From assembly GCA_002839205.1 (NCBI GenBank), contig PGXP01000048.1, positions 1 through 9,114 on the forward strand: a stretch of DNA of 9,114 nt. Direction: 5' to 3'. The stretch is from Spirochaetae bacterium HGW-Spirochaetae-9. Its GTDB lineage: Bacteria > Spirochaetota > Spirochaetia > Treponematales > Rectinemataceae. Positions 6,167 through 9,114 of the stretch are shown here, in pieces. Numbering within the stretch: position 1 is the stretch's first letter; each line of letters starts with the position of its first letter. The notes under the pieces were generated by a model that was not told the DNA's origin, did no database searches, and worked only from the letters and a program-made list of their open reading frames with translations. A program made the position numbers and the translations under genes.

Positions 6167-7354
6167 ATGGCGATTGCGGCTAAAATGAAGAATTTCGTGG
6201 CCAATGGCTCGATGATCCGGAAGATGTTCGAGGAAGGGTCGCGGCTCAAAGCCCTCTACGGCGACGATAAGGTTTTCGACTTCAGCATCGGCAATCCCAA
6301 CGTTTCGCCGCCGGGAGCCTTCAAGGAAGCGCTGTGCACTATCGCCATGGCCGACGTGCCCAGCCTCCATGCCTACATGCCCAACGCAGGCCTCCCCGCA
6401 GCCAGAAAAGCCATAGCGGCGAGGATTGCGGCCGAACAGGGCGTTCCCGTCGAAGCTTCCAATATCATCGTCACCTGCGGTGCAGCCGGCGGCCTCAACA
6501 TCGTCTTCAAGGCTCTTCTGGAACCAGGCGATGAAGTGCTCGTCAATTCACCCTATTTTGTCGAGTATGGCTTTATCGCCGACAACCATGGGGGTGTATT
6601 GAAAATTGTGCCCACCAGGGCCGACTTCAGCCTCGACATCGAAGCCCTCGAAGTGGCGATGGGGCCACGGACCAAGATCGTTCTCGTCAACACGCCGAAC
6701 AACCCGACGGGCAGAATTTACCCCGCCGGCGACCTGGCCGCCCTGGCCGCGGCCATGGAACGCCGCGGCAAAGCCTTGGGCCACACCATCTACCTTGTGT
6801 CGGATGAGCCCTACCGTGCCCTCGCCTTCGATGGAGCAGCGGTAGCCAGCCCCCTCGCCTCCTATCCTCACTCCATCCTCGTCACATCCTATTCGAAGGA
6901 GCTCTCCCTGCCTGGAGAACGAATCGGCTATGTGGCGGTTAATCCCCGCGCCGAGGATCTGGGCGACATCATGGGAGCCTTGAGCCTCGCCAACAGGATA
7001 CTGGGCTTTGTCAACGCGCCCAGCCTCATGCAGCATGTCATCGCCGCCCTGCCCTGGCCTACCCTCGTGGATGTATCGATCTACCAGAGCGCCCGCGACC
7101 TCCTCGCCTCAGGCTTGAAAGAGGCTGGATATGAGTTCAGCCTGCCCGAAGGCGCATTCTATCTATTTCCCAAAATCCCAGGCACAGCAGGCGACCAAGC
7201 CTTTCTCGACAATCTCAAGGCCGAGAACATTCTCGTCGTTCCGGGGTCGGCTTTCGGCACGCCGGGCTATTTCCGCATCGCCTTCTGCGTGGACCAGGCT
7301 GTCATCAGGGGGGCCCTGCCCGGTTTTGCCCGCGCTATCGCAAAATCCTTATAG
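6167..7354 (+). CDS. Class I/II pyridoxal-phosphate aminotransferase
   Basis: A 395-residue fold-type I aminotransferase of the aspartate aminotransferase superfamily. PLP-site residues are all visible: Y70 in HAYMPN, the NTPNNPTG loop (175-182, ring-contacting N179), SDEPY (212-216, D213 pairs with the pyridine nitrogen, Y216 with the oxygen), the Schiff-base lysine K244 in SYSKELSLPGERIGY, and the substrate carboxylate arginine R370 in YFRIAF. The N-terminus KVFDFSIGNPNV is typical of a group of broad-specificity aminotransferases. AGGAGA lies at 6155-6160, six bases before the ATG. The gap to the reductase gene is only 28 bp, so the two are likely cotranscribed. The substrate pair cannot be assigned; exchange between a 2-oxo acid and an amino acid linked to the operon's reductase is a plausible role. 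The 3' end overlaps the convergent dehydrogenase gene by 6 bp. Confidence 0.93.
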   Translation: MAIAAKMKNFVANGSMIRKMFEEGSRLKALYGDDKVFDFSIGNPNVSPPGAFKEALCTIAMADVPSLHAYMPNAGLPAARKAIAARIAAEQGVPVEASNIIVTCGAAGGLNIVFKALLEPGDEVLVNSPYFVEYGFIADNHGGVLKIVPTRADFSLDIEALEVAMGPRTKIVLVNTPNNPTGRIYPAGDLAALAAAMERRGKALGHTIYLVSDEPYRALAFDGAAVASPLASYPHSILVTSYSKELSLPGERIGYVAVNPRAEDLGDIMGALSLANRILGFVNAPSLMQHVIAALPWPTLVDVSIYQSARDLLASGLKEAGYEFSLPEGAFYLFPKIPGTAGDQAFLDNLKAENILVVPGSAFGTPGYFRIAFCVDQAVIRGALPGFARAIAKSL

Positions 7355-8350
7355 CGCCAGAATACTCGACCAGACCCTCTCGTCGACGGGGATGCCTTCG
7401 TCCATATTGCGTTTACGTACTTCCTTCATGCGCTGCCCCGCGTAGACGACGGGACGCGACGATCCGTCGGGCTTCGAGGCAAGGAGATCTTCCACGGCGC
7501 TCCTCACGATCTCATCGACGGACTCACGGGGGGCTATGCGGGCAAAATTGATGGCAATAAAGGTTTGGCAGAGCGCAATTTCGGCGTCGAGCTTGCCTAT
7601 GGCCGAAGTGGTGTTGCCCAGAGAGATGCCGGCGGCAAAAATGTCGAGGACAAAGGAGAGGGCGGCGCCCTTCCAGTAGCCAACCGGCATGCTCCGCCTG
7701 GTGGCCAGCACCGCGGCCGGATCGCTGGTCAAATTTCCCTCCGCGTCAAAGCCTGCCACAACGGGCATCTGACGGCCTTCCAGGATGGCCAGCTCCAAAG
7801 CCCCGTAGGAAAACTGCGACATCGCCATATCGACAATGATCTCGCCTTCCTTCCAGGGGAAGGCCATCACCAGAGGGTTGTTGCCCAGGCGAGGATCGAT
7901 CGCGCCCCAGGTAGGCATGTTCGGTCGAGTGTTTGTAAAGCAGATGCCGGCCATGCCCGCTTCGCAGGCCTGGTAGCCGTAGGTAGCAGCCCTCAGCCAA
8001 TGGTTCGTATTGCGCAGCGCGACACAGCCAATGCCGTGGACCTTGGCGAGCTCGATAGCCCTTCCCATCGCAGCCCAGGCATTCACGATGCCGAGGCCAA
8101 GATTGCCTTCCCAGTTTTCGATAGCCCCAAAACCGGCGATGAGGCTCGGATCGGCATCCATCGCTATATAACCGGCATCGATGTCGCCCACAAGCCGCTT
8201 GAAGCGGTTGATGCCGTGGGTATAGGTGCCTTCTATCGAATTGCGCGTCATTTCAAGGGCCACTTTCTCTGCCTTGGCAGGTGGACAGCCACGCCCCAGC
8301 AAAACTGCTTCAAGCTGGGCCTGTACTTCGTCGGCAGGTATCCGCATCAT
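7349..8350 (-). CDS. dlgD: 2,3-diketo-L-gulonate reductase-like (Ldh2/YiaK family) dehydrogenase
   Basis: A 333-residue NAD(P)H-dependent dehydrogenase of the malate/L-lactate/ureidoglycolate dehydrogenase family, closest in my reading to E. coli YiaK/DlgD (332 aa), which reduces 2,3-diketo-L-gulonate to 3-keto-L-gulonate. Shared stretches include YTHGINRF (43-50, conserved catalytic-type histidine H45), AIELAKVHGIGCVALRNTNHW (98-118), NNPLVMAFP (157-165), VDMAMSQFSYG (173-183) and MPVGYWKGAALSFVLD (221-236). An ATG pair at 8350/8347 matches the YiaK N-terminus; the frame runs on to a TTG at 8416 but that extension has no counterpart in the family. AAAAGG lies ten bases ahead of 8350. Nothing next to it encodes the other L-ascorbate or yia genes (kinase, decarboxylase, TRAP transporter), so the exact substrate is a family inference. 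Confidence 0.85.
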   Translation of the reverse strand: MMRIPADEVQAQLEAVLLGRGCPPAKAEKVALEMTRNSIEGTYTHGINRFKRLVGDIDAGYIAMDADPSLIAGFGAIENWEGNLGLGIVNAWAAMGRAIELAKVHGIGCVALRNTNHWLRAATYGYQACEAGMAGICFTNTRPNMPTWGAIDPRLGNNPLVMAFPWKEGEIIVDMAMSQFSYGALELAILEGRQMPVVAGFDAEGNLTSDPAAVLATRRSMPVGYWKGAALSFVLDIFAAGISLGNTTSAIGKLDAEIALCQTFIAINFARIAPRESVDEIVRSAVEDLLASKPDGSSRPVVYAGQRMKEVRKRNMDEGIPVDERVWSSILAL

Positions 8351-8428
8351 ATTGCTGAAACCTTTTGCATCGTTGCTCTCATCGTGTGCGCCCTCCCTTA
8401 TGTGGCTTTCCCGCAATCAGATCCCATG

Positions 8429-8455
8429 ATAATATGCGGTAATCGCTATTGACAA
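8429..8455 (-). promoter_or_regulatory. Candidate promoter of the dehydrogenase gene
   Basis: The minus strand holds TTGTCA (8450-8455, one mismatch to TTGACA) and TATTAT (8429-8434, one mismatch to TATAAT) with a short 15-bp spacer. A perfect TTGACA lies at 8449-8454 on the plus strand, but no -10-like sequence follows it at 16-18 bp, and a start there would leave almost no leader for the lipoprotein gene. Confidence 0.4.
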
Positions 8456-8478
8456 CCATGTGACAGAAACACCATGTG
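8455..8478 (+). repeat. Short direct repeat ACCATGTG
   Basis: Two perfect copies of ACCATGTG sit at 8455-8462 and 8471-8478, one and a half helical turns apart (16 bp from start to start). They lie just ahead of, and partly overlap, the ribosome binding site of the lipoprotein gene. They could be a protein binding site or chance. Confidence 0.35.
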
Positions 8479-8482
8479 GAGG
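8478..8482 (+). promoter_or_regulatory. Ribosome binding site of lipoprotein gene
   Basis: GGAGG is followed by six bases and the GTG at 8489. An ATG at 8474 is in the same frame, but it overlaps this site and has none of its own, so the GTG is preferred. Confidence 0.75.
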
Positions 8483-8488
8483 TGCTTT

Positions 8489-9114
8489 GTGAAGCTCAAG
8501 CGTCTTTGCCTTTCACTTATCGCCGCCCTGCTTTGCGTCGGCTGCGCGGTGCCCCCTGCCCCGACGCCCGAAGCCCCTCCTCAGCCCAAAACCGATATCT
8601 GGCCTAAAATCTATGCCGACGAAACCTACCTCGCCACCTTTGCGTCCGCCTGGTCAGAGGAAGAGGCAATGGGCACGATCAGAAACCTTCAAAATTCCAT
8701 GGTTGAATACAACGCCAATTTTACATTGTCCGAATTGAACGTCGACGCCTACGGGATGAGGGCGCGCTGGACCTGGATCGAAAATGGCACTTTCCAGAAG
8801 AGTGCCGGTTTCATCGTTCCCTTCGACTTGATATCGTCGATCCTTCTCGAGCATTACCCCGCCATCGACAAGGACTACAAGTGGGGACTTCAGATCTACT
8901 TCACAAGCGGGAACCCCGTCTTTATCCGCACCCCAACCAGGGATGCCGCCGAGCGTCTCGGAAAAGCCATCCTCGTTCTGTCCAAGGCTCGGGGCTCCAA
9001 ACTAGGCATGCCCAATCCGCGCTTTGGCGCCGCCCTCGCCGGTTTGACCGAAGCCCAGGCACAGGCTGCCGGCATCCTTCAATCGGCGGGAATCATTGTG
9101 TCCTGGGTATTCAA
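8489..9114 (+). CDS. Putative lipoprotein of unknown function, 3' end outside window
   Basis: The frame is open from a GTG at 8489 to the window edge, 208 codons without a stop. It begins with a lipoprotein signal: K2, K4 and R5, a hydrophobic core (LCLSLIAALL) and the cleavage site LCVGC with C19 as the likely lipidated residue. Cys at -3 is unusual for Proteobacteria and would be tolerated by relaxed spirochaete-type lipoboxes. A proline-rich linker (VPPAPTPEAPPQPK) follows, then a mixed region with WSEEEAMGTIRNLQ, a likely beta segment (MRARWTWIENGTFQKSAG, FIVPFDLISSILLEHYP), and an alanine-rich segment AALAGLTEAQAQAAGILQ near the edge. I recognise no domain. It should be exported and anchored to a membrane, and reads away from the divergent dehydrogenase gene. 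Confidence 0.75.
   Translation, partial: MKLKRLCLSLIAALLCVGCAVPPAPTPEAPPQPKTDIWPKIYADETYLATFASAWSEEEAMGTIRNLQNSMVEYNANFTLSELNVDAYGMRARWTWIENGTFQKSAGFIVPFDLISSILLEHYPAIDKDYKWGLQIYFTSGNPVFIRTPTRDAAERLGKAILVLSKARGSKLGMPNPRFGAALAGLTEAQAQAAGILQSAGIIVSWVF

Noticed and set aside
8351..8416. N-terminal extension of the YiaK-like protein from a TTG
   Set aside because: The family begins at the position of the ATG at 8350/8347, and the extra 22 residues have no counterpart.
7565..8452. Plus-strand open frame of 295 codons
   Set aside because: It lies antisense to the YiaK-like gene, whose conserved motifs are strong. The translation has no recognisable domain; it is a by-product of GC-rich codon use.
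1..9114. Mobile element, CRISPR array, defence system or RNA gene
   Set aside because: I saw no repeat arrays, transposase, integrase, nuclease, tRNA or rRNA patterns; the genes are housekeeping or metabolic types.

Overview
The window looks like an ordinary bacterial chromosomal segment with moderately high GC (judged by eye), dense coding and short intergenic gaps. Gene content is metabolic: acyl-CoA activation, a membrane reductase-like protein, a CBS-domain protein with a membrane transporter, 2-oxo-acid/amino-acid enzymes and a sugar-acid dehydrogenase. There are no RNA genes, insertion sequences, CRISPR arrays or phage genes that I can see. The relaxed lipobox of the last gene and the style of the acyl-CoA ligase and aminotransferase suggest a spirochaete (Treponemataceae/Rectinemataceae-like), but this is a low-confidence inference without any database search.

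Layout from left to right. (1) The 3' end of a MIP18/DUF59-family gene on +, cut by the window edge, followed by a short startless reading frame that resembles the end of a DegV protein (probable gene remnant). (2) A two-gene minus-strand operon: a long-chain acyl-CoA ligase (about 647 aa) followed by a DUF1295 membrane protein, joined by a TGATG stop/start overlap. (3) An AT-rich divergent control region of about 200 bp holding a long inverted repeat, with candidate promoters in both directions. (4) A four-gene plus-strand operon: two-CBS-domain protein, DUF401 integral membrane protein (TGATG overlap), ketopantoate-reductase-family enzyme, and class I/II aminotransferase, with gaps of at most 32 bp. 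(5) A minus-strand 2,3-diketo-L-gulonate reductase (YiaK/DlgD-like) gene whose 3' end overlaps the aminotransferase gene by 6 bp. (6) A plus-strand lipoprotein gene of unknown function that runs off the right edge.

How the genes may work together. The ligase probably activates exogenous or recycled fatty acids; its translational coupling to the DUF1295 protein suggests a shared lipid task. The plus-strand operon looks like a small 2-oxo-acid or amino-acid module: a likely organic-anion transporter, possibly gated by an adenylate-sensing CBS protein, with an NADPH-dependent 2-oxo-acid reductase and an aminotransferase acting on imported or internal substrates. No gene here is a convincing novel defence, mobile or signalling system. 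The most notable signals are the inverted repeat shared by the two divergent operons and the unassigned CBS/DUF401/reductase/aminotransferase gene set.
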